Shown in pieces: positions 45,571 through 55,728 of a DNA stretch of 64,000 nucleotides (position 1 is its first letter; every line of letters begins with the position of its first letter). The position numbers and the translations under genes were made by a program. Source of the DNA: CAWFGW01 sp963849955 (GTDB lineage Bacteria; Bacteroidota; Bacteroidia; Cytophagales; JAAEPT01); the NCBI GenBank assembly GCA_963849955.1, contig CAWKJU010000023.1, positions 1 to 64,000 on the forward strand, given 5' to 3'. Under the pieces are notes generated by a model. The model was not told the origin of the DNA. It was given only the letters and a program-made list of their open reading frames with translations, and did no database searches.

Positions 45571-46467
45571 TAATTCTCTAAAGCTTCCTTCAACTTTTCT
45601 TTCATTAAACTTCTTAACCACGAAGGTTTTAAAACGGTAACATTTTTACCATACATGAGCAAGCGTTCTTGAAATTCGTAGTTTGGCTTCAGCGTGTATT
45701 CCATTACTATACCTTCATCTAAATCATTAATAACTCGTTGCGTTTTATGAATGGGATGAGCTAATAAATACTTTGCTTGTAGATTAGTTAACTTAATCTC
45801 TACCTGCTCCACCTCATATTCTGAATAATTTAGCCCAATGATATCATCAAAATAAGGTTTTGGGTTAAGGCTTTCATTTCGTTTAAAAGTCTTGGACAAC
45901 AATTTAAAATCTTCTATTCGGTCAATACCAAATGTTCGAATTTTTTCTGTTCCGTTGACGGTTCCCACAACATACCATCGTTTTTGATATTCCTTCAAGA
46001 GATATGGACTTAACTCATAAGGCTTAATGGTTTCCGTGTTATAGTTTTCGTGTTTAAAACTCACTACCCGGTATTCTTTTACAGCTTTAAGTAGCGGCTC
46101 AAAAAGTTCCATTCCTTTTAGTTCCACATCGCTTCCGTAGTCTATAAAACTCATCATTTTTTTCGAATCATGAATATTGTCCAACACGGCTTCTGTACTT
46201 ATTGCGGTTTGTAATAACCGCGATATCGTATCTAAATCACGGCTATTTTCTTTGTCAATAGTATATCCTCTTCTGAAGTGATCATAAATAATTTCAATTC
46301 CAAACTCATATCTAATTTCTGCCAAATCACGCACAAATGTTCTTCTCGAGATTTCTAAATCATAAGTAAGTAAATAGTCTTGAAGCTCTTTCAAAGTAGA
46401 ATATCCGGAGCCTACTAATTTTATCGATAATTAAAAAATATCTTTTTATTTTTCCATGAATGGCCAT
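45564..46467 (-). CDS. WYL-domain transcriptional regulator, frameshifted near its N-terminus
   Basis: A DNA-binding regulator: an N-terminal HTH (SRRTFVRDLAEIRYEFGIEI) followed by a WYL ligand-sensing domain (YELSPYLLKEYQKRWYVVGTV, RTFGIDRIEDF) and a C-terminal WCX region. The open frame begins only at TTG 46394 and lacks the usual start. In the next frame ATG 46467 encodes a typical opening, IKRYFLIIDKISRLR, and joins if one base is removed at 46403-46412. So the real gene is about 300 residues and carries a one-base insertion. Such regulators often respond to nucleotides or DNA damage, but no target can be named. Confidence 0.78.
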
Positions 46468-46558
46468 AAGCCGAAAATATTAAAATATTTAATTACTCTA
46501 TTCATAATTGGTATCTGATTAATTTTTAAATTCCATCTAAACTAAATCTTCAAGTACC

Positions 46559-46920
46559 ATGAAAAAAATCGCTGCTTCACTTCTCTTTTTAATCATTTAC
46601 TTAGGCTGTACTGGCCAAACAGAAAAACCCACTTCAGAAATTAAGGCACTTAAAAAAATGGAAGAAATACAAAGTGTATTAACCCTAACCCCAGAACAAA
46701 TTATCACTTTAAAAAATGCGCTAATCACTAGATATGAAGCGATAAAAAAACTTTTGAAATGAAACATGAAGGAAAAAAAGAGTTAATCAAGGCTGAAAAG
46801 AAAAAGCAAAAAGAAGTATATAAAAGTATTTTTAATAAAACGCTTACAAAAGATCAATTAAAAAAATGGAAAGCTCATAGAGAATCTGAAAAAAAAGCAG
46901 CCAAACAAATTAAAGAGTAA
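46559..46920 (+). CDS. Small exported or lipid-modified helical protein, frameshifted at an A7 tract
   Basis: The first frame gives a signal peptide with lipobox-like LIIYLGCTGQ and a helix SVLTLTPEQIITLKNALITRYEAIKK, similar to the LTPEQ motif of Spy/LTXXQ-type proteins, then stops at 46762. The -1 frame continues to 46920 with a lysine-rich helix ending in TLTKDQLKKWKAH, which reads as the second LTxxQ-type helix. The join lies in A7 (46744-46750), where one missing A would restore about 120 residues. It is followed by a terminator. The function is unknown; a periplasmic helical hairpin is likely. Confidence 0.6.
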
Positions 46921-46922
46921 AG

Positions 46923-46957
46923 AAAAGACCCACTCAAAATGTTGAATGGGTCTTTTT
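46923..46957. terminator. Terminator between convergent genes
   Basis: A 10-bp stem (46923-46932 with 46947-46956), extended inward by a further partly paired segment, is followed by T5. It can end the small plus-strand gene, and the coiled-coil gene on the minus strand. Confidence 0.75.
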
Positions 46958-46976
46958 ATTTTAATTTTCTAGTGTA

Positions 46977-47994
46977 TTATTTAACTACGAAGCTGCCTTC
47001 ACCAATTAAATAGCCCTCACCATATATTTCAACTTTATAAGTTCCTTCTTCATATTCACTTCCTTTACTATATAGGAAAGTGATTGTTTGTTTTGAATTG
47101 TCAAACGTTACATTTTGCTTGTCTGTGTAAAAGTCAGTTTTACCTTCCGCATTTGTAAATGAACCACCGCCTGATGATAAATCGAACAAAACAGTTCCTG
47201 ATGGCTCTATAACTCTAAGAATTAACTCCTTTGTATCTTTTTTAGCTACTTTGTTATCTGCTAAATGAAATTTTACTCTTAATTTATCAATATGTTTTGC
47301 TTTGTATTCCCCACCATCATACTCTTTATTTTTGTCATTAATGGCAGTAACCTTTAGGTCTTCTACTTTTAACACCGATGCCACTCTTACTAAATCCGAA
47401 AGGCTTGTGTTTTCTTCAGCCATTTGACCTTGTATTGTATGTAAAGAATCATTAGAAGCTTTCAATGAATCTGCGAATAGTTTAATTCTTTGTAATTCTT
47501 CGTCTTTAGCTATTAGATCAACTTGAGCATTTGCTTTTAATTTATCCAACTCTTTTTCCAAACTTCTTCGTTGCGAAGCGTTATAGTTAGCAGAACTCTT
47601 CCATTTTTTTACTTCCGCTCTTAATGCTTCCGCTTTTTCTAGTAACTCAGTGTTTTCTTCACCGATTGCAGCATAATCTGCTGCTAGTTTTTCATATCGA
47701 GCTATTTGATCTTCTAACTCAATAGTCACATCTGTAAATCTCTGATGTTTTTGTCTCAATTGTATTTTGTTGTGTTGCTAAGGTAGCCTCCAACTCACTT
47801 TTATTGTTAAACAAATAACCTGTTAGCCCGCCTAAAGCTAAAACAACAATTACTAAAGCGATGATAATCCCTTTATTTCCACCACCTGATTTTGGTTCTT
47901 CTTTTTTCTTTTTTGGGGGAACAGGAGGTGGTGTGTTCGTTGGTGTGCCTGAATTTGTTGGTGTGCCTGAAGCTGGTTTATTTTGATTTTCCAT
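46977..47994 (-). CDS. Membrane-anchored coiled-coil protein, frameshifted
   Basis: The N-terminus (from 47994) has a Pro/Thr/Asn-rich tail, a lysine cluster and one membrane helix (GIIIALVIVVLALGGLTGYLF). A second frame from about 47735 carries a long coiled coil (about residues 95-220) and a C-terminal beta domain ending in LIGEGSFVVK. The frames join if one T (minus strand) is removed at 47736-47738: SEI then TDVTIELEDQ. The combined product is about 338 residues with the bulk probably in the periplasm. I do not recognise the family. It is 58 bases downstream of another coiled-coil gene on the same strand. Confidence 0.6.
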
Positions 47995-48052
47995 TTTAAA
48001 AAACAGATTAGTTTATAGTTTAGTTTAAGTTATTGCTAGTTATTAGTAGGCG

Positions 48053-48742
48053 TTATTGAACTTGATTTAGTTTTTGTTTAACTACATCTACCGCTTTTTT
48101 CATTTTATCAACCTCACCTACCATTCGCTCTTGATCTTTTTTATTTTGTTCAATGTCTTGAATTAACTGCTGTTTCTTTGCAGCGTTGTCTTTCAAAGCA
48201 TTTTCCAACCTTATTTTTTCCTCTGCATTATCTTCAAAATCTGACTGCAAATTATCTCCTTCCTTCATGGTTTTTTCTTGAACTTTAACAGTTTTATCTA
48301 ATGCTTTTTCAGCATCTGCTATTTGCTCCATAATATCTTCTTTGTAGGCAGTAACTCCGAAACTGTGCAAAATTTTCTCTATAGCACTCCATCCTCTGCC
48401 GCCACTTTGAGCCCATTCATCACCCATATCTACAGCCATCCACACCATTGTTCCTTTACCCGATTTTTCTACCCGTGAAATCGTACGCACGATGGAGTTA
48501 ATCCCAGGCACTGTTGCTGCTTCTATGAAATAATCACCCCCACTTGTAGAAACCTTTCCATAATCTTTAAACTGTTTCTTCCAGAGATTGCTTACCGTTT
48601 TTTCATCCAGTTCTAAGTAAATAGCGGCACCGGGGCGTGTAATTTTGTTTACTTTTTGATCGGTCTGATTTACGGTCACCTTTTGAGCTTGTACAATACC
48701 TGCAAACAAAAGAGCTAATAGGATTATAATATTCTTTTTCAT
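48053..48742 (-). CDS. Exported hypothetical protein with C-terminal coiled coil
   Basis: A 229-residue protein with a clear signal peptide (IIILLALLFAGIVQAQ), a compact N-terminal domain (about 25-115) with GRGWSAIEKILHSFG, and a charged coiled coil (about 135-229). The family is not recognised. It precedes the membrane-anchored coiled-coil gene on the same strand and they may form a pair. Confidence 0.65.
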   Translation of the reverse strand: MKKNIIILLALLFAGIVQAQKVTVNQTDQKVNKITRPGAAIYLELDEKTVSNLWKKQFKDYGKVSTSGGDYFIEAATVPGINSIVRTISRVEKSGKGTMVWMAVDMGDEWAQSGGRGWSAIEKILHSFGVTAYKEDIMEQIADAEKALDKTVKVQEKTMKEGDNLQSDFEDNAEEKIRLENALKDNAAKKQQLIQDIEQNKKDQERMVGEVDKMKKAVDVVKQKLNQVQ

Positions 48743-48802
48743 GCCACTTTTCTTTTTAATAGGGTATAATTTAATAAAACTAATCTACAACTCATACTTT
48801 AT

Positions 48803-48817
48803 GGCAAATGCTTTGCC
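48803..48817. repeat. Short perfect inverted repeat in a divergent promoter region
   Basis: A 6-bp palindrome arm (48803-48808 with 48812-48817) and 3-base loop lie between the divergent coiled-coil and epimerase genes. No T tract follows. It could be an operator or chance. Confidence 0.3.
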
Positions 48818-48863
48818 TCTAAACACAAGTTTGGTTTAATTGTTAAGATTAAAAAATAAAAAG

Positions 48864-49755
48864 ATGAAAGTTTTAATTTCAGGAGGATCTGGGTTTATTG
48901 GTGGTAAATTAACCAAACAACTTCAAGCTAACGGACATGAGGTAGCTTGGTTATCGCGTTCAGAGAAAAAGAACATTAAATCATTTGTTTGGAACATTAA
49001 TTCCATGGCAATTGACCATAAAGCAATGGAGTGGGCCGATGCCGTAGTTCATCTTGCAGGCGCAAGTGTCGCTGGACAGCGATGGACCGATTCTTACAAA
49101 AAAACGATTTATGATAGTAGAATTAATTCTTCTAAGCTTATCATTGATGCTTTTAACAAAGCAAACACACCTCCTAAATCTTTGGTAAGCGCCTCTGCTG
49201 TTGGGTACTACGGTGGTTTTGAAGAACATGATGGTTATTTTATTGAAAACGACCCGCCAGCTAATGACTTCTTAGCTAAGGTCACTAAAGACTGGGGAGA
49301 AAGAAGTTTTTGCCCGGGAAAGCGAAACAAGAACTGTTGCCCTAAGAATAGGAATTGTATTAGCAACAAAAGGTGGTGCCCTTGAAAGAATGGTTACTCC
49401 AATTAAATTTGGTGTGGGTGCGCCCTTGGCAAGTGGTAAACAGGTAATGTCTTGGATTCATATTGATGATCTGATAAATATGTTTACGTTCAGCCTAGAA
49501 AACCTGATTGCTGGAAAATTTAATGCTGTAGCTCCCCACCCTGTCACTAATCAAGAAATGACACAATCTATTGCTGAACAACTTAACAAACCACTTATAT
49601 TCCCCAATATTCCTACTTTTGCTTTAAAAATTTTACTCGGTGAGTTTGCCACTTTTGTTGTAAAAGGTGCACGAATTTCTTCTAAAAAAATAGAATCAGT
49701 AGGATATAAATTTTCATATCCTTTACTTTCTGATGCACTTAAAAATTTATTATAG
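48864..49755 (+). CDS. TIGR01777-family NAD(P)-binding epimerase-like protein, frameshifted
   Basis: The product is an extended SDR of about 300 residues (YfcH/SULA-like). The N-terminus has the Rossmann motif LISGGSGFIGGKLTKQL, and YYGGFEEHD is the family's mid motif. At 49294-49297 a run of four Gs puts the frame out; with three Gs it reads WEKEVFARESETRTVALRIGIVL and continues into the frame from 49390 (MSWIHIDDLINMF). So one extra G is the only defect. ATG at 48864 is preferred over TTG at 48840. The biological role of this family is unclear. Confidence 0.82.
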
Positions 49756-49833
49756 AAGCGAATTTCTTTGCAACCAAACCCGTTGGGTTGCGTTAATAGT
49801 ATGCGTGCATAACAAATTTAACACAGCAGAAAT

Positions 49834-50544
49834 ATGAGTATAGACGAAAAAAGAATACGAAGAGCTTTTAAACCAAAAAACTGGAACGACACAAAAACAG
49901 AAAATGCTTGGACGATTTTTAAAGTGATGGGCGAAATGGTGGAAGCTTTTGATACCTTAAAAAAAATTGGTCCTTGTGTGACTATTTTCGGTTCAGCACG
50001 AACCAAACCCAACCATAAATACTATATTATGGCTGAAGAAATTGCCCAAAAGCTTGTTGCAAAAGGCTATGGAATCATTACTGGAGGTGGTCCTGGAATT
50101 ATGGAGGCCGGCAATAAGGGGGCAAAAGAAGGCGGTGGCTCTTCTGTGGGTTTAAATATTGAACTTCCTTTTGAACAAAATGGAAACCCATATATTGATA
50201 GAGATAAAATGATCAACTTCGACTTTTTCTTTGTGAGAAAAGTGATGTTTGTAAAATATAGCCAAGGTTTTATTGTAATGCCAGGTGGGATGGGAACACT
50301 CGATGAACTTTTCGAGGCGATTACCTTAATTCAAACTGGTAAAATAGGTCGATTCCCTATTGTATTAGTCGGTATAGACTACTGGAATGGATTAATGACA
50401 TGGATTAAAGATGTAATGCTTGGTAAGGAAAACAACATTAGTACACCAGATTTAGATTTGATAAAATTGGTTGACACACCTGATGAAGCCGTTGAAATCA
50501 TTAACGAATTTTACTCTAAATACACCCTTAAACCTAACTTTTAA
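49834..50544 (+). CDS. LOG-family protein (lysine decarboxylase-like fold)
   Basis: A 236-residue member of the TIGR00730/LOG family. GGGPGIMEAGNKGA and PGGMGTLDELFEAIT are the family's nucleotide-phosphate binding motifs; PGGxGTxxE is the mark of cytokinin-riboside-monophosphate phosphoribohydrolase activity. In bacteria it may act on nucleotide monophosphates. The stop TAA adjoins the next gene by one shared base (50544). Confidence 0.9.
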   Translation: MSIDEKRIRRAFKPKNWNDTKTENAWTIFKVMGEMVEAFDTLKKIGPCVTIFGSARTKPNHKYYIMAEEIAQKLVAKGYGIITGGGPGIMEAGNKGAKEGGGSSVGLNIELPFEQNGNPYIDRDKMINFDFFFVRKVMFVKYSQGFIVMPGGMGTLDELFEAITLIQTGKIGRFPIVLVGIDYWNGLMTWIKDVMLGKENNISTPDLDLIKLVDTPDEAVEIINEFYSKYTLKPNF

Positions 50545-50882
50545 TGAAAATCCTTTACCTAATTGGTGTTTCATTATTCCTAGTAATAAACTTAAGCTCC
50601 TGCAAAAAACACGCGACAGGAGCTTTTTTTGTTTCAGAATCAGGTAAAGTTAAAATCGAAGTCACAGGCTCACAAGTTCCTCTTGACCCGTGGATGGTAA
50701 ACCTCAAAGTAATTGTGAATAATCAACCTTTATATGAATTATCTCAAATAGAAGTATTTGCTTCTACGATTGATAGCAGTACAGTTGATTTTATTTTTAG
50801 AGACGGTATTTACACTGTAACTATTCAACAAATGGATGGGAGCCTTTACCCTATCCCCATTATAAAACTCCCTGTAAAGTAA
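50544..50882 (+). CDS. Small lipoprotein of unknown function
   Basis: A 112-residue protein with a lipoprotein signal (LIGVSLFLVINLSSC, Cys at about 20) and an all-beta C-terminal part (VKIEVTGSQVPLDPWMV, YTVTIQQMDG). No family was recognised. It starts on the last base of the LOG gene's stop, which suggests coupling. A perfect terminator-like hairpin lies within the first 30 codons, so full-length transcription may be limited. Confidence 0.6.
   Translation: MKILYLIGVSLFLVINLSSCKKHATGAFFVSESGKVKIEVTGSQVPLDPWMVNLKVIVNNQPLYELSQIEVFASTIDSSTVDFIFRDGIYTVTIQQMDGSLYPIPIIKLPVK
50594..50630 (+). terminator. Terminator-like hairpin inside the start of the lipoprotein gene
   Basis: A perfect 9-bp stem (50594-50602 with 50617-50625), 14-base loop and a run of T to 50630 lie about 50 bases after the LOG stop, inside the downstream coding sequence (codons 17-29). 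Confidence 0.65.
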
Positions 50883-50954
50883 TTTTTTTATGGAATTCAA
50901 TTCATGAGTTCATCTAGGTGATGAAATTTAAGTTCAACCTAAACCCAGTTCATC

Positions 50955-52706
50955 ATGAAAAAAACACTCGTTATTGCCGCTACCTTTTTAACGCTTTCAG
51001 CATGTGTTAAAACAAATCATAACCAAGCGTCTACTTCAACAAATAAAGACTCTATCACTATAGTGGGGAAAGACCAAGAACCAACAAACCGACCAAATTC
51101 CACCATAAAAAAGGAAATGGTAGAGTCCGATTATGAAGTGGAAGAATACACTGCAGAACCCACACAAATTCATAATGCCGATAAGGCTGTTGGTTCTATT
51201 TCCAGAAGTGGAAAGGCAAATAAAATGATGTATAAGCCCGCTCCAGACCACTATATCAAACAACCTCCATCTGAAAATTTTAATACTGAAGGCTACGCAT
51301 ACACCCCCGAAAACGAATATAAAGCTGTTTCAAATGATCCTCTTTCTACTTTTTCTATTGATGTTGATGCCGCTAGTTACACCAATACCAGACGTTTTTT
51401 AAATAATGGTTCACTGCCACCAGTTGACGCGGTCCGCATTGAGGAGTTTATCAACTACTTCTCCTACAATTATGAAACACCGACAAAAGATGATCCTTTT
51501 AGCATCAACACAGAATATGCTACATGTCCTTGGAATAAAAACCATCAGCTTTTACATGTTGGGTTACAAGGAAGACGCTATGACTTCAACGAAATGCAAG
51601 CGATGAACCTCGTGTTTCTCGTGGATGTTTCTGGCTCAATGGGTGATCAAAACAAACTTCCACTGCTCAAAAGATCGTTTGAATTATTAACTAAACAGCT
51701 TCGTGCAAAAGACAAAATATCTATTGTGGTATATGCTGGAGCTGCTGGATTGGCGTTACCACCCACACCTGGGAATGATGCTAAAACTATCCTCCAAGCA
51801 TTTAATCAGTTAAATGCAGGTGGCTCAACTGCAGGGGGCGAAGGAATTAACTTAGCTTACAAAATCGCAAAAGAAAATTTCATTGAAAATGGAATTAACC
51901 GAGTGATTCTTGCTACAGATGGTGATTTTAATATTGGAGCTTCTTCTGATGCAGAGATGACGCGTTTGATTGAAGAAAAAAGAAATGATGGGATTTCCAT
52001 CACCGTATTAGGTTTCGGAATGGGTAACTATAAAGACTCAAAAATGGAAACCATCGCTGATAAAGGAAATGGTAACTACTTCTACATTGACAACTTAGAG
52101 GAAGCTAGAAAAACGTTAGTGACACAACTAGACGGCACCTTAAATACAATTGCTAAAGACGTTAAAATTCAAATCGAGTTTAACCCTGAGAAAGTGAAAG
52201 CCTACCGTTTGATTGGTTACGTAACAGAAAACTAAACAATGAAGATTTTAACGATGATAAAAAAGACGCGGCGAGCTTGGCGCAGGACATACGGTAACTG
52301 CTCTTTATGAATAATACCTGCAAATAGTGACGAAGAAATCACCAGTTCAATAGATAAACTTCGGTACCAAACATCAAACTCAAACACTTCACCAAAAGGC
52401 AACAATGAAATCGCGACTGTTAAACTACGTTACAAACTCCCAAATGCTTCAACAAGTAAACTGTTAACACACTATCTTTCAGAAGAACAGACAAAATTCA
52501 CGTCTGAGAATTTTCAGTTTTCAGCAGCAGTAGCTGGATTTGGAATGTTGTTAAGCCAGTCGAATTATTCCAACAAAATGACCTATAAAAATATTATTGA
52601 ATGGGCATCAGTAGCTAAAGGAACCGATAATGAAGGGTACCGTTCTGAATTTATTCAACTTGTAAAAATGGCTGAATTATTGGATGAACAAACTGTGATG
52701 AAATAA
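50955..52706 (+). pseudogene. VWA-domain lipoprotein (YfbK-like), interrupted by three single-base deletions
   Basis: An exported protein with a lipobox-like LTLSACVKT, a VWA extended N-terminal domain (DPLSTFSIDVDAASYTNTRRFL), then a von Willebrand A domain with an intact MIDAS-like VFLVDVSGSMGDQNKLPLLK and a C-terminal DUF3520-type domain. The frame stops at 52235, but the sequence continues to 52706 when one base is added at about 52221-52225, 52270-52271 and 52310-52311 (RKLNNEDFNDDKKDA, GELGAGHTVTALYE, then EIIPA). Full length would be about 585 residues. All three are simple deletions, in a region dense with such errors, so the gene may be intact in the organism. Confidence 0.8.
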
Positions 52707-52712
52707 TTTTTC

Positions 52713-52742
52713 GGAAGACAATGCTTTGATGCATTGTCTTCC
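52713..52742 (+). terminator. Terminator-like hairpin after the VWA gene
   Basis: A perfect 12-bp stem (52713-52724 with 52731-52742) and 6-base loop lie behind the VWA stop. The tail is TTTC only, so efficiency is uncertain. Confidence 0.65.
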
Positions 52743-52758
52743 TTTCATAAGTTTAATA

Positions 52759-54858
52759 GTGAGTTCTTTTTTCGAAACCAAAATTGAATACCTCAAAGGC
52801 GTTGGCCCTCAAAAGGCTACTTTACTCAATAAAGAATTGGGCATATTCAATTATGGTCAACTTTTACAGCACTACCCTTTCCGTTACGAAGACAAAACTA
52901 AAATTTATACGATTAGTGAATTAAAAAAAAGAAATGCCTTTTGTACAATTAAAAGGCTTTATTACCTCCGTAAAACTAGAAGGGCAGCCAAAAAGACAAC
53001 GGTTAATCGCTGTTTTCAAGACGACACGGGTTCGGTTGAGTTAATATGGTTTCAAGGGGTCTCATGGATTCAAAAACAATTGCAGTCTGGGGTTGAATAT
53101 CTCCTCTTTGGGAAACCTGCTGTATTCAATAATCGACTCTCATTTTCACACCCTGAAATAGAAGTTTTTACAGCCCTTAAAGAAGGTGAAAGTTCGTTGT
53201 ACCCAGTTTATTCTTCCACAGAATTATTGCGAAAACGATTTCTAGATTCTAAAGCGATAGCAAAACTTCAAAAACACTTATTGAGTTTGGCGTTTCATTC
53301 AAAAGCTATTCAAGAGATTTTGCCTGAAGAAATCATCACTAATTATGGTTTCTTCTCGAAAGCATTGGCATTAGCTCACATTCATTTTCCTGCAGACCAC
53401 AAACATCTTGAAAAAGCAAAATTTCGTTTAAAGTTTGATGAGTTGTTTTTAATTCAACTACAACTTTTACTAGAAAAGGGTAAAAGAAAAGCAGCGCTTC
53501 CAGGCTTGATTTTTAAAGAAATTCCTCTGGTCACTGAGTTCTATAAAAACCACTTACCTTTTGACTTAACAGAAGCTCAAAAACGAGTAGTAAAAGAAAT
53601 TAGAAAAGATTTTTTAGCAGGTAAACAGATGAACCGCTTACTCCAGGGTGATGTAGGTAGCGGTAAAACAATTGTAGCTTTCATCTGCATGCTGATGGCG
53701 GTGGATAACAGTGCTCAGGCGTGTCTTATGGCTCCGACAGAGATTTTAGCAGAGCAACACTACAAAGGCCTAAAGCCCTATACTGAGGCGTTAGGAATTC
53801 GTATTGCTTTGTTAACTGGTTCAGTGAAAAAAAGTGCCCGCAAGCCTATTCATGAACAACTCGCATCAGGTGAATTACACCTCATTGTTGGTACTCACGC
53901 TTTAATTGAGGATAAAGTAGTTTTTAACAATCTTGGACTATGTGTGATAGACGAGCAAACACCGCTTTGGCGTGGCACAACGAGCTAAACTTTGGAAAAA
54001 AAATGATGGGGTGTTCCCTCATATACTAGTAATGACTGCTACTTAATTCGTAGAACGTTAGCAATGACTGTATATGGGGATTTAGATGTATCAGTAATAG
54101 ATGAGCTTTCTTCGGGACGAAAGCCAATTCAAACTATACATAAATACGATAGTAACAGGTTATCAGTGTTCGGTTTTCTGAAGAAAGAAATAGAAAAAGG
54201 GCGTCAAATCTATATTGTTTACCCATTAATTGAAGAGTCAGAAGCGATGGACTACAAAGATTTAATGGACGGGATATGAAAGTATAAGGAGAGCGTTTCC
54301 TGATCAACACATCTCTATTCTACATGGAAAAATGAAACCCATAGACAAAGAATTTGAAATGAGGCGTTTTGTAAAAGGTGAAACACAAATCATGGTAGCA
54401 ACCACAGTAATCGAAGTTGGGGTAAATGTACCTAATGCTTCTGTGATGGTAATAGAAAATGCGGAGCGCTTTGGACTAGCTCAACTTCACCAATTAAGAG
54501 GTCGCGTTGGCCGTGGGGTGGAACAATCCTATTGTATCCTAATGTCCGATTATAAGTTGAGCAAAGAAGCTAAGTTAAGAATTGACACAATGGTGAAAAC
54601 GAATAACGGTTTTGAAATAGCCGATGTCGATTTAAAAATTAGAGGACCAGGTGATTTAACTGGTACACAACAAAGTGGCGTACTTGATTTATTAATTGCA
54701 GATTTAGCTACAGATGGTAAAATTTTAAGTGAAGCACGCTCCTGCGCTGAAAAAATTATTGATATAGACCCAAAATTAGATTCACCAAATTATCAAATAT
54801 TGAAAAGACATATTATTTCTTTAAAGAAAGTTATGTTAATTGGGGAAGAATTAGCTAA
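52759..54858 (+). pseudogene. recG: ATP-dependent DNA helicase RecG, interrupted by four single-base indels
   Basis: RecG remodels stalled replication forks and branches Holliday junctions. The wedge domain opens with YLKGVGPQKATLLNKELGI; Walker A is LLQGDVGSGKTIVA; MAPTEILAEQH and VIDEQH follow; C-terminal helicase motifs include TTVIEVGVNVPNASVMVIENAERFGLAQLHQLRGRVGR. The frame breaks at 53957-53959 (extra A), 54044-54052 (one base lost within MTATPIPRT), 54271-54273 (extra G) and 54838-54839 (A lost before NWGRIS). With these mended it is about 700 residues, the normal length. GTG at 52759 is the likely start, since the ATG at 52726 lies in the terminator hairpin. Confidence 0.88.
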
Positions 54859-54861
54859 TTT

Positions 54862-55475
54862 ATGTTTGCTATGGATGTCGAGAAAAAAAGCTTTCAAATT
54901 TTCAGTTTATATTTTTAAGTGTAGCGGTACTTATTCCTACCGCATTACTAATTTTCAGAAATCAACATTATTTTAATTCACATTGGCTGGATAAGTTACA
55001 ATCAACTGCAGAATATTATCATGAACTTTTATATGACATGCAAAGTCATAACATTAAAATCATCAGTAAACTTGCTGAAGTTGATCCAAGTATTCTTGAA
55101 GTTCATGTTAAAACGGATGAATTAGAGGAGTTTATTGAAATGTTGAAAACCGAACTAATTAATGAATCGAACGGGATTAATCCGGAAACAAAAACCCTAG
55201 CAGATAAATATAACATTGAAGGCACCCAACATTACCTCATTGGTGAAAAAGGAAAAAAAGGAAAAGCATATGAATTAGAGTTAAAATTAAATGAATATGC
55301 GTCTTATTTAACATCAATGAGTGGGACAGTTTTTTCTCCAATAGCTTTAGATGGACAACACCATACGAACATTTTTCATGGAGAAGGTGACCATTCAAAT
55401 GAAGACTTTGTACAACTCAACTTCGGTAAATGTAATTTGGTTGAATCATTAGCAGTACTTACTGAGTTACAATAA
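54862..55475 (+). CDS. Single-pass membrane protein, possible GldM N-terminal-domain relative, frameshifted
   Basis: From ATG 54862 (or 54871), one frame gives MFAMDVEKKSFQIFSLYF; with one T added to T5 at 54912-54916 it continues as LSVAVLIPTALLIFRNQ and into the frame that ends at 55475. The result is about 205 residues: one N-terminal membrane helix, a helical region YHELLYDMQSHNIKIISKL, and a C-terminus FVQLNFGKCNLVESLAVLTELQ. The layout resembles the first part of GldM, a gliding/T9SS motor protein. This resemblance is from memory of the pattern only and could be wrong. It lies 3 bases after recG. Confidence 0.45.
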
Positions 55476-55728
55476 AAGTTATTCCTACGAACAACGTTAT
55501 ATAAATATGGAAGTTGTAAAATATTTCTTCAAAGAAAAGAGCACATAGATAGCACAAAATCTACATTAGAATTATAGAGTATACTATTTCTTCAATTTTT
55601 TATCGAATAGAGTTTGTGGTGTAAGAAACTGAGAATGTTTCCCAATATTGAGATTTCAAATAACTAAAGAACCAATCACGATTAACTGACTCTGTAATAA
55701 GTTATAATTTTGTTCAAAAAACTCTATT
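55476..55728. other. Intergenic stretch
   Basis: About 250 AT-rich bases between convergent genes. No gene, RNA or clear terminator was identified. Confidence 0.4.

Noticed and set aside
49390..49755. Separate 121-residue gene
   Set aside because: It is the C-terminal part of the epimerase-like gene, displaced by one extra G.
52726..52758. ATG at 52726 as the recG start
   Set aside because: It lies within the VWA terminator hairpin and adds residues not expected at the RecG N-terminus; GTG at 52759 fits the family.
54332..54976. RecG fragment extending to 54976
   Set aside because: The normal RecG ending NWGRIS followed by a stop is found in the neighbouring frame at 54838-54858; the remaining codons belong to the next gene read in the wrong frame.
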